Shown piece after piece: positions 10,576 through 20,869 of a DNA stretch of 64,000 nt. The position numbers and the translations under genes are program-made. The notes beneath the pieces are model-generated. The model saw only the letters and a list, made by a program, of their open reading frames with translations, searched no databases and had not been told where the DNA came from. This DNA is from Azolla caroliniana (taxonomy: Eukaryota; Polypodiophyta), in NCBI GenBank assembly GCA_043228905.1, contig JBHGNT010000020.1, forward strand, positions 15,624,001 through 15,688,000, read 5' to 3'. The first letter of the stretch is position 1. Each line of letters starts with the position of its first letter.

Positions 10576-11229
10576 TCATCCATCTTGGCTCTTTACGCGC
10601 GCGTATGCCGAACCGTTATCCAGCACCCTTGTCTCCATACGCGCCGCTGTAATGTACGGCTCGCCGAGTATCACCGGGTGCGAGAACGTCTCATGCACGA
10701 AAAAGTGTTGATCGATCTCGATGTCACCGATCTTAACGCGTACATTCGGGCACGCCCCGTGCAGCTCCTCCGTAGCGCGGGTCGCCACGCGTATTTTCCA
10801 GTCATGCTTGGTGTTGATCGACCACTTCCCCTTTCTATAGAAGTCCATGGACATCAGGTTGATCTCCGAGCCATGGTCTATCAATGCTACCACAGGCTCC
10901 TGGACGTCCCCGATCTGAACAGGGGTCTCTGTAGTGGCCCTGGCCCAGTGCAACCTCGAATAGTGGCTTTCCGCCACCTCGTCTTCCATGGCCATCTCTT
11001 CCAGGTGCGTGGTTCGCACCTCCACCAGCTTTTCTAGTTCTGGCTCCGTCAAGAGCCGTTTCCGCTTCACCAAGTCCATGATGGAATCATGGAACTCCTT
11101 CTTGGCGATCCCGAGAACCTCCCTCAACGACAGCTCCACCTTGCTGTCGAGGGTCCGTTCTTCGAGGACCTTCCGCAAGTCCGTTGACCTCTCAATCTCC
11201 GAGCTCAGATGGTAACCAGCCTGCTTCAT
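10576..11229 (-). pseudogene. Gypsy-B aspartic protease region
   Basis: The minus frame of 217 codons contains PVVALIDHGSEINLMS, the position of the retroviral-type protease active site. The triad reads D-H-G instead of D-S/T-G. A flap and C-terminal part follow, including HPVILGEPYI (near 10665). The upstream half is charged and resembles the linker that follows the gag zinc knuckle in this type of element. The gap of about 400 bp to the RT frame (10164-10575) has no continuous frame and is probably decayed. Confidence 0.7.
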
Positions 11230-11418
11230 TTTGTCCGGTGCGCTGGGGTTACCGGCATCGTTTTGCTTCTGCCCGAACCGGGTCTCATACAGTTGTGAGG
11301 GCCCGACACCTTCGGCCTTTCCTGCGCGCTTGTCTTCTATTGGAACCTCGTAGTTCTAGCACGCGGCTTCCATGAGACCGGTCTTCTCCTCAACCGGATC
11401 GTCCCATCCAATGACCTC

Positions 11419-12320
11419 CTAGACACGTTGCTCTGCACGACTCGCTTCCTCCTTCAGTCGTGCGCCGGAGAGGCCTTCTAGCACCGAGGGCCAGAAGCCA
11501 AGGTCCTTCGTTTTCCGGTCTTTGTCACGTCCTACCCGGATCCCGACCGATGCTGAATAATGGATAGCCTCCACATGGTGCGCCTCCGCTTCTTCCATTA
11601 GCCACTTCATCCCGCCACGCCCGAAATTCGTGTCCACCTCTCTCCGAGTATCACCAGCGTGCACCTGTCCGTTCCATAGGTACACCACATTACCCCTGAG
11701 GGCTTCGGAAAAATCCACGTAGTCTCGCTGATTGTGCCCAACCGCGTCGCACCACATACACCGTTGTCCAGCCGGTGGCCTTTGGTTGCGTGGCTGCCCT
11801 CCACTGTCTCTCCAGGCCTACGCGATCTACAGGTCGTGCACCATTTGTGTCAGTCCTCAAGAGCCGCTCCCCCGGATGGGCCCTTGACCGCTCCGATCGA
11901 CGCTGGACCAGTTTCAAGCCAATCCTGGGCGTCGGCGAAGGCTCGTCGAACTTCCTTGCCAGGGTGGGTCCCATCGTCGACGACTTCTCGTCGCCCCACT
12001 CTTGCTGTTTGTTGAAGCGGCGGCAAACCCCTTTGACCACGGCCCAGTCGGTCATTAGCCCATCATCTGTCTCCAGCAGGAGACCCACTTGGCCCTTATC
12101 CCGCACGTCCACCGATTTGACGAACAACAGGACACGGCTCGTGTCCAGCACGGTCCTGTCCAGCGTTGAGTGCAAAGCGTTCTTCGAACTCCCAGAGGAG
12201 CGCCGACACATTCCTCCCCTTTCCGGGGGTTTCCACCCACTCCATGAAGTCTCGCTTCGATAACCGAAGCGCGTCATCAAGCCCGTACCTCGAGCACTTC
12301 GATCCGGCATCCAACCTGTA
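11419..12320 (-). pseudogene. Gypsy-B gag
   Basis: Capsid-like segments sit in two minus frames around 12320-11960 (SKRDFMEWVETPGKGRNVSA; VLLFVKSVDVRDKGQVGLL; MTDWAVVKGVCRRFNKQQEW). A zinc-knuckle-like motif follows in the frame 11419-11757 (MWCDAVGHNQRDY, where the final Cys of CCHC is Tyr), then VDTNFGRGGMKWLMEE. Frameshifts are needed to join these parts. Intact gag would form the virus-like particle. Confidence 0.7.
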
Positions 12321-12619
12321 CCTCGAGCACCTCTGCGTGGATGCCTAGTGTCGCCACCCGAGGGAACCCGGCTAGACGCCTATCCTCCGGAATGTCTCTC
12401 ATCACCATCTCGGCTCGGTAGGCTACCAAATAGTTCGTGGCATCCTTCCCACTGAATCGGCCTATCGTGTCGACAATTGCTTCAATGGCCCTATCGAGGG
12501 CGCCCGTGCCATCGCGAGCATTTACTATTCATCGACCTTTGTCGCCATGGCTTCGGTGAGCTCCAATCCCCTCATCTTCACTCCTCTACCGCCTTGTTTC
12601 ACGTTGAGTTCACCAAATA

Positions 12620-13218
12620 TGTCGGGTTGTTACACTTTCACGTGTGAAATAAGGCGGGACCACGGGGGCCCTGAATCGAGGAGCAAGAGAGACAAGAGGG
12701 AGCGAGAAGCACACAAGTGTAAGGCCTGCTAGACCTGTCAACAACCGGCGACACTTGCCCGCTGATTGAACCACCAACGCGTATATTGACTTAATCAAGG
12801 GCACACTCAAGAGAAGCGAAAGAAGACACTCCCAGAAACATAGATGACACAGAGAACACAGATATTCAATTACAATAACAGTGACAATTATAACGATGGC
12901 AACCCCTGTAGAGAATGATGATGATGGTGGAGGAAAGAGCTCGGTTCCCAGTCCAACAACACTTCGTCCTCTCCCAAAAAAAAACACCCTCTCCGCCCTT
13001 TTTCTTCTCCTTTTATAGCACAAGGAGAGAGAGCCGTTTACAGACTGTTAAATCATTGTTATTCTCTGTCCTTTCGGACAGAGATCCTCTTCGATTCCCT
13101 ACTTATTGAATTAGTGCTACCTAGGATAATTACATCGCCGGCCTGTACTTAACTATGTATGTAAATATATCAATACATGTGCCCGTGTGCAAGGGCTGGT
13201 TCACGCACACCATCTGTT
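12620..13218 (-). repeat. 5' LTR of Gypsy-B, first segment
   Basis: It matches 6260-6892 up to ...cacaccatc, then is cut by Copia-C at 13218. The remaining 32 bp are at 18590-18621. The sequence next to its inner edge reads TATTTGGTGAACTCAACG on minus, a possible primer-binding site (TGGTG...), but I could not match it to a particular tRNA. A TATA-like CTATAAAAGGAG reads on minus near 13008-13019. Confidence 0.88.
13214..13218. repeat. Left target-site duplication of Copia-C (CTGTT)
   Basis: CTGTT lies directly before TGTTGGAAGC (13219) and again at 18585-18589 after ...ATTCGACA. Removing the insert restores a Gypsy-B LTR of the same length as the other copy. Confidence 0.9.
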
Positions 13219-13488
13219 TGTTGGAAGCGAGGTCGTCAGTGCGGAAGATCTAGAAGCATTCAGTTGCTGTTCAGAGTACCTGCGTATGACTGTTCGTAGG
13301 TAGTTGCACAGAGAGAAAGAGAGAGAGAGAGAGAGACACAAAAGACTTTCTTATTGCATAAAGTAATAATACAACAGCCAACCTCACAAAGAGGTTACAA
13401 GGTCACTATATATAGAGACCGACTTAGGGCAACTACCCTTTATGCTAATTACATAAATGGCCAAAACGGGATAGTGTGAATACGTCCA
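13219..13488 (-). repeat. 3' LTR of Copia-C (lacks first 20 bp of U3)
   Basis: It matches 18293-18564 closely and has a (GA)n tract at about 13312-13336. A TATA-like CTATATATAG reads on minus near 13411-13420. Compared with the 5' LTR it lacks the segment equivalent to 18565-18584, which on minus begins TGTCGAATAC. Confidence 0.9.
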
Positions 13489-13583
13489 TGCAGAAGACCG
13501 AACTGGTCGGGTCGGAACAGTTGAAGCCGATCATTAAGGAACTGATGTCGGTTGTCGGGAACCATCCTGCTCTGTGTCCGGCT

Positions 13584-16500
13584 CTAACCGGACTGGTTTG
13601 TCGTTACGCCCATCTGATGCCGAAGAGACCGAAAACGGTCTGCCGAAAGACATTTGGTCATTCCATCTGCGACATTGTCGGTTGTGGATATTTTCTCTAG
13701 ACCGATTTTCCCTGAAATGACGCAGTCCCGAACGAAGTGATATCGAACGTCGATATGTTTGGAGGCGTTGTGGTGAACCGGATTTTTCGACAAGGCAACA
13801 GCACCTTGACTGTCGCTGTAGACAACTGGAGCCGAGTCATGGTCGACTTGTCGAAACGTGTGCGCCAGCCGACCGAGCCATAAAGCTTCTTTTGCTGCGT
13901 CGGACGCAGCTACATATTCTGCTTCGGTCGTTGAGGTCGCTGTGCACTCCTGAAGTTTCGACTTCCACGAGATTGCTCCATTGCCGAATTTGAAGCAGTA
14001 TCCGGTTGTAGATTTCCGACTGTCTATACAGCCGGCGAAGTCCGAGTCGGTGTAACCGACTACGCCTGAGGTTCGGTTCGGACCGAAAAGAATGCCATGG
14101 TCTTTTGTGCCAGTCAGATATCTGAACACATGCTTGACTGCGTTCCAATGCGATCGGCCAGGGTTATGCATAAATCTGCTAACGACTCCTACGGCGTGAG
14201 AAATATCAGGCCGTGTCGCGACCATCAGGTACATAAGAGAGCCGACTGCCGGTGCATACGGTACCGACTTCATATCTTCCCCCTCCGGACCGGATGTCGG
14301 GCAGTCTCGCTGAGAGAGCCGAAGATTCATAGGGAGCGGGGTTGAAGCAGATTTGGCTGATTGCATGTTGAAGCGTTCTAAGACACGTCGGATATAGTCG
14401 GTCTGAGACAGAAAAAGATGTCGTTTATCGCGATGCCGACTAATCTTCATGCCAAGGATGTGTCGTGCCGGACCGAGGTCCTTCATGGCAAACTTCAACC
14501 GCAGTTGCCGAATGAGATCGGCAAGTTCGCCCGCGTGGCGTCCAGAAATTAGCATGTCGTCCACGTAAATGATGAGGAAGATGGGTGATCCATCTTGAGC
14601 TGTGTTGGTGAAGAGACAATGGTCCTCATCGCTTTTGGAGAAGCCGATCGATTGGATGAAGTCGTCGAACTTCTTGTACCATTGTCGCGGTGCCTGTTTG
14701 AGGCCGTATAGACTCTTCCTGAGTCGGCAGACTAGATGTTCTTGGCCGGTTGCCACGAAGCCTTTTGGCTGCTCCATATAAATTTCCTCCTCGAGATCAC
14801 CATGGAGGAAGGCTGTTTTGACATCTAGCTGAATCAGCTCCAAGTTGTCGGCTGCCACTACGCCAAGTAGGAAACGAAGGGTTGTCATTTTCACCACTGG
14901 TGAAAAAATCTCGTCGAAGTCGACGCCATATTCTTGTCGGAAGCCCTTCGCAACTAATCTGGCCTTGTACTTTGGGGTGGTCGAATCAGACGTCTCTTTT
15001 AGTCGATAAACCCACTTGCAAGGAAGAGCACGTCGGTTCCTAGGTAATTCGACCAGATCCCAAGTCTTGTTTGCCCGAATGGAGTGCATTTCCGACTCCA
15101 TCGCCAGATGCCAGGTGGCGGAATCGACAGATGTCGATGCTTCTTCGTAGGATGTCGGTTCGCCGGCGTCGGTGAAGAAAATTCCAGGAGAATACCTCTC
15201 CGGAGGTTGCGACAGTCTCTCGGATCGTCGAGGTATGATTGGACTGGTCGCATCGGGTATCGGGGTCGGATGGTCCGAAAGCGGATTGTTCTGCTGTGCC
15301 GAGTCGGGGTTGTCTGAGTCGGTAGTGTAAGGTTCAGCTACCCGTGAAGCTGACCGTGTGTTAAGAGCGGGGCCTTCTTGAAGGGTCGGCACATCGGAAA
15401 ATGTTACCCTTCGGACTTCGATCGGTTTTTCGACTGATGGATGCATAGCCGACTCGTTGAACACAACGTCCGAACTTCGAACGATTTGTCTGCGTTCGGG
15501 GTCCCAGAGTCGGTATCCCATTTCGCCGTCGGATCCATATCCAAGGAAAATGCATTTCCTGGACCGAGGTGCAAGTTTTCGGCGATCATCTTTCGGAATA
15601 AGGGCGTACGCCTCGCATCCGAAGATCCTCAGCTTGTCGTAATTCGGCTTACTGCCGATCCATAGTTCCTGAGGAATTTGAAGTCCTAGAGGTCTACTTG
15701 GCGACATATTGATTATGTGTACTGCCGTGAGTAGAGCCTCTGCCCAGAAGCCATCCGATAGTCCGGAGTGTTGGAGCATGGAAACTATCCGTTCTTGGAT
15801 TGTCCGATTCATGCGTTCGGCAATCCCGTTTTGCTCCGGACTGTGTGGTGCCGTAAATTCACGTCGGATGCCGCGTTGTCGGCAGAATTTGACGAATTCT
15901 TCGGATTTGAACTCTCCCCCATTGTCTGTCCGAAAGCATTTCAGTTTTCGGTCGGTTTGATTTTCTACCATAGCGAGCCAATCGGAGAAGATCGAGAAGA
16001 CCCGATCTTTGGTGCGAATTGGATAAGCCCACACCTTTCGAGTCGAATCGTCAATAAAAGTGACGAAGTAAGATGCACCGCCTAGAGACTGATGCGGCAT
16101 TGGGCCACAGACGTCCGAATGGACTAAATCGAGAGGTCTCGTTTCTCTTGGTGCGGATGTCGGGTGTGATGCGGCTGCTTGTTTGCCATACTGGCAATGC
16201 TCGCAGAATTGATGGTCCGAGAAGGAGAGTTTGGGGATGTATCCGGCTCTAGATAGGTGCGTGATGCCGGCCTTGCTGAGATGTCCCAATCGTCGGTGCC
16301 ATAGTGATGACACAGGAATATCCACCAAAAACAGGTTACCCTCTCTGAGCGTAACATGTAACGGATACAGGGAGTGTATCTTGGGTCCTCTAGCAAGCAG
16401 GAGGTTCCCCCTGTGGAGTGTCCACCCTCCCGAAGAAAAACCGGCACGAATGCCGTCTTCATCTAGTTGTCCGACTGAGATCAATGGCCTTGAGAGCTCG

Positions 16501-17618
16501 GGTACATGTCGGACATTGTGGAGTACAAGTGTAGAGCCACCTGCAAGGTTGAGCTCTACTGTGCCGATTCCGATGATGTCACAGTGTTGCGAGTTACCGA
16601 CCCGAACTGAGTCGGAGTGACGGATCGTGTATTGCCGAAATTGGGATCGATGAGGAGTCACGTGAAATGACGCGCCCGAATCTAAGAGCCATGTGCTCGA
16701 TTCTTCAGTCGTGAGTAGAACTTCTGATCCGACTGGATTTTCGATTGATAGTATATTCGGGTCGTCCGGTAGTACATCAGCTGAGAAGCTGACGTAATTG
16801 ACCTCCTCATGCCGGCCACTCTTCTTGTCTGATCTCTGAGACTTGTCGTTCTTGTTCTTGAGTGCGCGGCAGTCGGCTTTGATGTGCCCGGGTTTCTTGC
16901 AGTAGTTGCAGATTCGGTTATCCCGTGACTGGCTCCGTCTTCGCTGATTGTTCGGCGGTCGTGAGGAATCTCTTCCTCGTATGTTCGATCGGTCTGTCGA
17001 ACCTTGTACTACATAAGCGTCTTCTGTTGAGTCTTTGGCGAAAGACTTTCTCCGAGCTGCTTCGGTCAGGATTGCGCTCGTGACTTCGGAGTATTTAACA
17101 GCCGTGGTTGACGCGTTGCACACAGTTGTGACGAAAGTTTCCCATGATGAGGGAAGGCTGCTCATGAGTATCATTGCTCTGAGTTCATCCTCGATTGCCG
17201 TCCCCTGAGATGAGATTTGGGAGCTGATGCTTTCGTACTCATTGAGGTGTGCTTGAACCGAATCGGATTCTTTCATCCGCAAGTTGTAGAGGCGCCGGAT
17301 CAGAAACATCTTCGTTGCGGCGACCTTCTTTTCGTAAGTGTCCGACAGTGTTTTCCACAGTTCGAATGCTGTCGTACACGATTGCACCGTAAAGTATACC
17401 GATTCCGATAGGTGCATCCGAATCGTGGCGCGGACAATTCTGTCCAGCTTCTGCCACTCAATTGGTTTGTATCCTTCTGGGGGTTCTTCATTTTCGATGG
17501 GATCGATTTGCCCCTTGACTATGAGATAGTCCTGCATTTGTTCCTTCCAGAAGTTGAAGTTCGATCCATCGAACTTTCGTAGACTCATTTCTGACGAGCC
17601 GGATGTTGATGCCATCAA
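13584..17618 (-). CDS. Copia-C gag-pol polyprotein, intact (1344 aa)
   Basis: This is a single frame with all domains of a Ty1/copia polyprotein. A UBN2-type gag (about 10-200) is followed by a CCHC zinc knuckle (CNYCKKPGHIKADC, about 236-249), an aspartic protease (WLLDSGASFH, about 308-317) and the GAG-pre-integrase zinc region (HRRLGH...CEHCQYGK, about 440-480). The integrase catalytic triad is Asp in HSDVCGP (about 502), Asp in RTDNGGEF (about 563) and Glu in NGIAERMN (about 599). RT has VKTAFLHGDLEEEIYM and the catalytic YVDD (about 1017), and RNase H has GYTDSDFAG (about 1187) and STTEAEYVA. The product assembles virus-like particles, copies the RNA into cDNA and integrates it. The start is the first in-frame ATG (a second Met follows at once). 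No stop or frameshift is visible, and length is normal for the superfamily. Confidence 0.97.
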   Translation of the reverse strand: MMASTSGSSEMSLRKFDGSNFNFWKEQMQDYLIVKGQIDPIENEEPPEGYKPIEWQKLDRIVRATIRMHLSESVYFTVQSCTTAFELWKTLSDTYEKKVAATKMFLIRRLYNLRMKESDSVQAHLNEYESISSQISSQGTAIEDELRAMILMSSLPSSWETFVTTVCNASTTAVKYSEVTSAILTEAARRKSFAKDSTEDAYVVQGSTDRSNIRGRDSSRPPNNQRRRSQSRDNRICNYCKKPGHIKADCRALKNKNDKSQRSDKKSGRHEEVNYVSFSADVLPDDPNILSIENPVGSEVLLTTEESSTWLLDSGASFHVTPHRSQFRQYTIRHSDSVRVGNSQHCDIIGIGTVELNLAGGSTLVLHNVRHVPELSRPLISVGQLDEDGIRAGFSSGGWTLHRGNLLLARGPKIHSLYPLHVTLREGNLFLVDIPVSSLWHRRLGHLSKAGITHLSRAGYIPKLSFSDHQFCEHCQYGKQAAASHPTSAPRETRPLDLVHSDVCGPMPHQSLGGASYFVTFIDDSTRKVWAYPIRTKDRVFSIFSDWLAMVENQTDRKLKCFRTDNGGEFKSEEFVKFCRQRGIRREFTAPHSPEQNGIAERMNRTIQERIVSMLQHSGLSDGFWAEALLTAVHIINMSPSRPLGLQIPQELWIGSKPNYDKLRIFGCEAYALIPKDDRRKLAPRSRKCIFLGYGSDGEMGYRLWDPERRQIVRSSDVVFNESAMHPSVEKPIEVRRVTFSDVPTLQEGPALNTRSASRVAEPYTTDSDNPDSAQQNNPLSDHPTPIPDATSPIIPRRSERLSQPPERYSPGIFFTDAGEPTSYEEASTSVDSATWHLAMESEMHSIRANKTWDLVELPRNRRALPCKWVYRLKETSDSTTPKYKARLVAKGFRQEYGVDFDEIFSPVVKMTTLRFLLGVVAADNLELIQLDVKTAFLHGDLEEEIYMEQPKGFVATGQEHLVCRLRKSLYGLKQAPRQWYKKFDDFIQSIGFSKSDEDHCLFTNTAQDGSPIFLIIYVDDMLISGRHAGELADLIRQLRLKFAMKDLGPARHILGMKISRHRDKRHLFLSQTDYIRRVLERFNMQSAKSASTPLPMNLRLSQRDCPTSGPEGEDMKSVPYAPAVGSLMYLMVATRPDISHAVGVVSRFMHNPGRSHWNAVKHVFRYLTGTKDHGILFGPNRTSGVVGYTDSDFAGCIDSRKSTTGYCFKFGNGAISWKSKLQECTATSTTEAEYVAASDAAKEALWLGRLAHTFRQVDHDSAPVVYSDSQGAVALSKNPVHHNASKHIDVRYHFVRDCVISGKIGLEKISTTDNVADGMTKCLSADRFRSLRHQMGVTTNQSG

Positions 17619-18278
17619 ATTCGGTTTCGGTTGACGAAGCTCGGTTCGGAGTTGACTACGAACCTTGTTGGAGTGCAGCCGGTTGGCTCACCCGATATCG
17701 TTCTAGTCGGATTTGAACCCGAGTCGGTTCGGCTTCGGAACTTGCTCGAATTGACTCCGGTAACTTGAGGGACAGAACCGACTGGTCTTCCCGAATGTGG
17801 CCGAGTCGGAGTGAGCCCGGTTCGCTTCGGATATATATGCCGAATACCGATAATTGAAACCGATTATCTGGACCGATTCTGCTTCGGGTGACTGCAGCGA
17901 CGAGGGAGATGGATCTAACTGATCCTCTCGAATGTCGATCAGCCTGATGAAGCACGAATTTGGGGTTGTTGTCTTGAGACCGATCTGCACCGAGTGGTTA
18001 CAACGAGCAGCGTTTGGTGACCTCTTCGGATGCCGTTTAACCGAATGGAGCACGATCGTGTCAATGATGCACAAGGGGATTTCACCTCGAGCGGTTACGA
18101 TCACAAGGAACAGAGTACAACCTGAGGGCTTACTCCAAGCAAGAGGATCTAACGCGATGAGGTGCAAACCTCGTTTTTGTTCTTCTTCTCTCTTTCTTCG
18201 AATGACGCGAATACTGTGCAGGCCGAGATGAAGTGAAGAACCGAATGCTGTGCAGGCGGTGATGACGGCCGAACCTCT

Positions 18279-18291
18279 GCTCTGATACCAG
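18279..18291 (-). other. Primer-binding site of Copia-C (initiator Met tRNA)
   Basis: Read on minus the sequence after the 5' LTR is TCTGGTATCAGAGC, the complement of the 3' end of plant initiator-Met tRNA. It is the usual copia minus-strand primer site and fixes the element's orientation. Confidence 0.93.
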
Positions 18292-18292
18292 A

Positions 18293-18379
18293 TGTTGGAA
18301 GCGAGGTCGTCAGTGCGGAAGATCTAGAAGCATTCAGTTGCTGTTCAGAGTACCTGCGTATGACTGTTCGTAGGTAGTT

Positions 18380-18415
<36 letters not shown>

Positions 18416-18584
18416 AAAAGACTTTCTTATTGCATAAAGTAATAATACAACAGCCAACCTCACAAAGAGGTTACAAGGTCACTATATATAGAGACCGACT
18501 TAGGGCAACTACCCTTTATGCTAATTACATAAATGGCCAAAACGGGATAGTGTGAATACGTCCATTATACACATGTATTCGACA
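18293..18584 (-). repeat. 5' LTR of Copia-C
   Basis: The 292-bp LTR on minus runs from TGTCGAATAC to CTTCCAACA (TG...CA). A (GA)n tract lies at about 18384-18411 and a TATA-like CTATATATAG near 18485-18494. It contains the 20-bp outer segment absent from the 3' LTR. Confidence 0.9.
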
Positions 18585-18589
18585 CTGTT

Positions 18590-18621
18590 GATTCCTCCTA
18601 GGGACGGTTTTCTCCACGACA
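18590..18621 (-). repeat. 5' LTR of Gypsy-B, second segment
   Basis: gattcctcctagggacgg...cacgaca matches the end of the left Gypsy-B LTR (6861-6892). It completes the LTR cut by Copia-C. Confidence 0.9.
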
Positions 18622-19268
18622 ACGCAATGGTATGTACAAGGCCAGAGATAGGATATGCAGTCAGAGTGGTCAGTCGATATATGAGCAATCCCGGGAAAGA
18701 GCATTGGTCTGTTGTGAAGTGGATACTTCGGTACCTGAGAGGCACCTCGAGCGTGTGTCTTCGTTTAGGCTCAGGTAACCCCATTTTGGAAGGTTATACA
18801 GATTCAGACATGTCGGCTGATGCAGATACTAGCCGATCCACGTCCGGATATGTAATGACTTATGTAGGGGGGAGCTGTCTCGTGGCAATCGAGATTGCAG
18901 AAGGTTGTGGCATTGTCGACCACGGAAACCGAGTATATGGATGCAGCGGAAGGCGGTAAGGAAATTGTATGGATGAAGGAGTTTATCAGTGAGCTGGGAA
19001 TTCAACCGGAAGAATTTTGACTCTATTGCGATAATTAGAGTGCCATCCACCTTGCGAAAAATGCCGCCTACCACTCGAGGAAGAAGTACATCCAATGAAG
19101 GTATCATTGGCTTTGGGAGAGGGTAGAAGAAATGGAGTTCGCTCTAGTGAAAGTACACACAGCCGAAAACGGATTGGACATGCTAACAAAGGTGTTGTCA
19201 GCCGAAAAGCTGAACGCATGCCGACAGAGGGTCGGATTGATGAAATACCCCATGCTGGAGTGAAGGGG
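18622..19268 (+). pseudogene. Copia-A, downstream part: RT end and RNase H
   Basis: The frame resumes with MVCTRPEIGYAVRVVSRYMS, which continues SAVGSLMYA from 6259 as in Copia-D. RNase H follows: GYTDSDMSADADTSRSTSGY near 18800. Frameshifts disrupt the GGAVSWQ...STTEAEY region near 18870-18945, and a TAG replaces a codon in the YCDSQSAIHL block near 19035. The end, with KVHTAENGLDMLTKVLSAEK (about 19150-19210), is still readable. It is dead. Confidence 0.92.
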
Positions 19269-19273
19269 GAGTT
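19260..19273 (+). other. Polypurine tract of Copia-A
   Basis: GTGAAGGGGGAGTT lies directly before the TGTTAGG start of the 3' LTR, as in Copia-D (GTGAAGGGGGAGTT on minus). It is the plus-strand primer site. Confidence 0.85.
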
Positions 19274-19805
19274 TGTTAGGAAACAGGTCCCTCCAGATGG
19301 GAAGAGAAAGAGGAGCCGAGTTGATGAGAAACCTGAAACCGTGGATGTAGCCAACTCAGGAGACTATAATTGTAAATAATCTGAATGTGTGCCCCACGTG
19401 GGCCATGTATGTAAATAACCCTAAATGTGTAGTAGTATATAAGTACTTAGGGCAATCATAACATGATTATGATGAGTCTTTTGTAAGATAGAATAGAACA
19501 GGTGTTGCCTGTGTAACAGAGCGTGAGAGAAAGAGAGTGGGAGTGCGAAACTCCATAGCCGTCTGTGACAAAGCAGAATCTCGAGGTCGTTGCCTCAAAG
19601 TTTTCTGATTGTACTCCTTTTCTTCTAGTGAGTCTGTTCTCGGGGTTTGTGGACCCTCGTGGTTTTCCTAATTCGGGTTTCCACGTTAAATCTGTGTATT
19701 TCTCTGTTTCAGTTTTCTGTCTTGGTCTTCCATTTAAGTAGTTATTTTCTACACACGAGTATATGAACGAGAAACCGGTTGTGGCCAGTCACGATTCTCT
19801 ACACA
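19274..19805 (+). repeat. 3' LTR of Copia-A
   Basis: It starts TGTTAGGAAACAGGTCCCTC. A TATA-like TATATAAG lies near 19435. The segments tttccacgttaaatctgtgt and cggttgtggcc match the corresponding parts of the Copia-D LTR, so the end is placed at ...ctctacaca near 19805. The 5' LTR of this copy is not in the window, so the exact end is by alignment to Copia-D only. Confidence 0.78.
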
Positions 19806-20032
19806 AATCAGATGGTTTATTATTCACTATCGTCATAGAATGAAGCAAATATAGTAATGGATGTGGCAAGTGACACATGCATACCGACCATGCATACTTG
19901 TTTATTAGTACATTAGTGATGAGGTTGGACAAGAGCAAGATTATTAGTAATTACAATATCCCCACTTCCTACTCACAAGTTTAGAAGATGAGGTGAAAGT
20001 GAATTAGGTTCTCATTGATAGAAACATCATCA
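19806..20032. other. Non-coding, no recognised feature
   Basis: No open frame, LTR match or repeat was recognised between the Copia-A LTR and the inverted-repeat arm. Confidence 0.5.
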
Positions 20033-20180
20033 ATGGGTTATATGTGCACTTATGCTACATGCTCTTAGCATCAGTCAACACTAATATAAAACACATCCAC
20101 TAATTGTTTATCCACCATTTACCTTGCATAATCTTTGCTTGCCTCCATGATAGAAACTAGCATATTGATATGTCCCTTGT
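20033..20180 (+). repeat. Left arm of ~150-bp inverted repeat flanking Copia-J
   Basis: The reverse complement of this arm matches 21826-21995. Shared blocks include tgctagtttctatcatgg, gattatgcaaggt, aaacaattag, gatgctaagagcatgta and gtgcaca. The match is imperfect (substitutions and small indels). Confidence 0.8.
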
Positions 20181-20191
20181 AATAATCGTTT

Positions 20192-20597
20192 TGTCATAAA
20201 CCGGTTTAGATTTGTAAAGAATCAAGAGATAGATTCCGTGCAGCGGAATAGATATGAACTCTGTGTGTGTATGAGAGAGTGAGGGAGAGAGACAAGGAGA
20301 AAGACACAGAGAATACACAAGGTAAAGTATATTAACAAAGGAGAAAGACTCAACAACCTACAAGGTGGGAGGAGGGTGCTTTATATAGTCACCATCTCTC
20401 TTCATTAACTACAAGACTCATGGAGCATGGGGAATGTGAAAGCTCATAAGTTATGTGTCATAGAATATGATTCTATGACTCATACTAAATGCTAGAATAC
20501 AAAGTGGTGACATAATGGTGATTCCTGACCATTGGAGTGTCTATTCACTCTCAAGGTGAGTTCACACACTAAACCAAGTTGAGCTTGATTCTCAACA
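20192..20597 (-). repeat. 3' LTR of Copia-J
   Basis: On minus it starts TGTTGAGAATCAAGCTC directly after a polypurine tract and has a TATA box CTATATAAAGC near 20376-20386. The far end is placed at TGTCATAAACC (20192) by the TG...CA rule. No second LTR copy is present for confirmation. Confidence 0.65.
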
Positions 20598-20612
20598 CGC
20601 CCCCTCAAGCTC
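20598..20612 (-). other. Polypurine tract of Copia-J
   Basis: The minus reading is CTTGAGCTTGAGGGGGCG, next to the LTR start. A second PPT-like tract (CTTGAGGGGGAG on minus) lies at about 20851-20862, at the end of the coding sequence. Confidence 0.7.
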
Positions 20613-20869
20613 AAGTTGGGTCGGTTTCAGACGGTATCCGAAATCCGCTTCGATTCGCGTTTTGGAGTCTGCGTCGACTCGCATATATGCGGAGTTGCGG
20701 AATCCGTGCTCCAGCTTGCGTTGTGCGTAGTTGCGAAGTCTGTGCTTCAGCGTGCGTCTTTCTTCGCGGATTTGCGCAATAGATTGGCTCTTCGCGGTTT
20801 CGTTGCGTGGTTGTGGAATCCACGAGTTATTGCGTAGTGTTTGTGGTACTCCCCCTCAAGCTTGGCAGG

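Larger units (their letters stand above)
13219..18584 (-). mobile_element. Copia-C: Ty1/copia retrotransposon with intact gag-pol
   Basis: This 5366-bp element in minus orientation is inserted in the 5' LTR of Gypsy-B and flanked by CTGTT. It has a 3' LTR at left (13219-13488), a single 1344-codon polyprotein, a leader with an initiator-Met primer site next to the 5' LTR, and a 5' LTR at right (18293-18584). LTRs are near-identical except for a GA-repeat length change and a missing 20-bp outer U3 segment in the 3' LTR, so insertion was recent. No polypurine tract is visible before the 3' LTR. Confidence 0.95.
6260..18621 (-). mobile_element. Gypsy-B: Ty3/gypsy retrotransposon, degenerate, itself split by Copia-C
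   Basis: The element lies in minus orientation with terminal TGTCGTG...CACGACA. It consists of a 633-bp left (3') LTR, about 5.7 kb of internal sequence with gag, protease, RT, RNase H and integrase all on minus, and a right (5') LTR of about 631 bp that is interrupted by Copia-C. Without Copia-C it would be about 7.0 kb. The coding region carries several frameshifts and stops, so it is dead. It is older than Copia-C and younger than Copia-A. RT and protease motifs are unusual (see parts). Confidence 0.92.
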
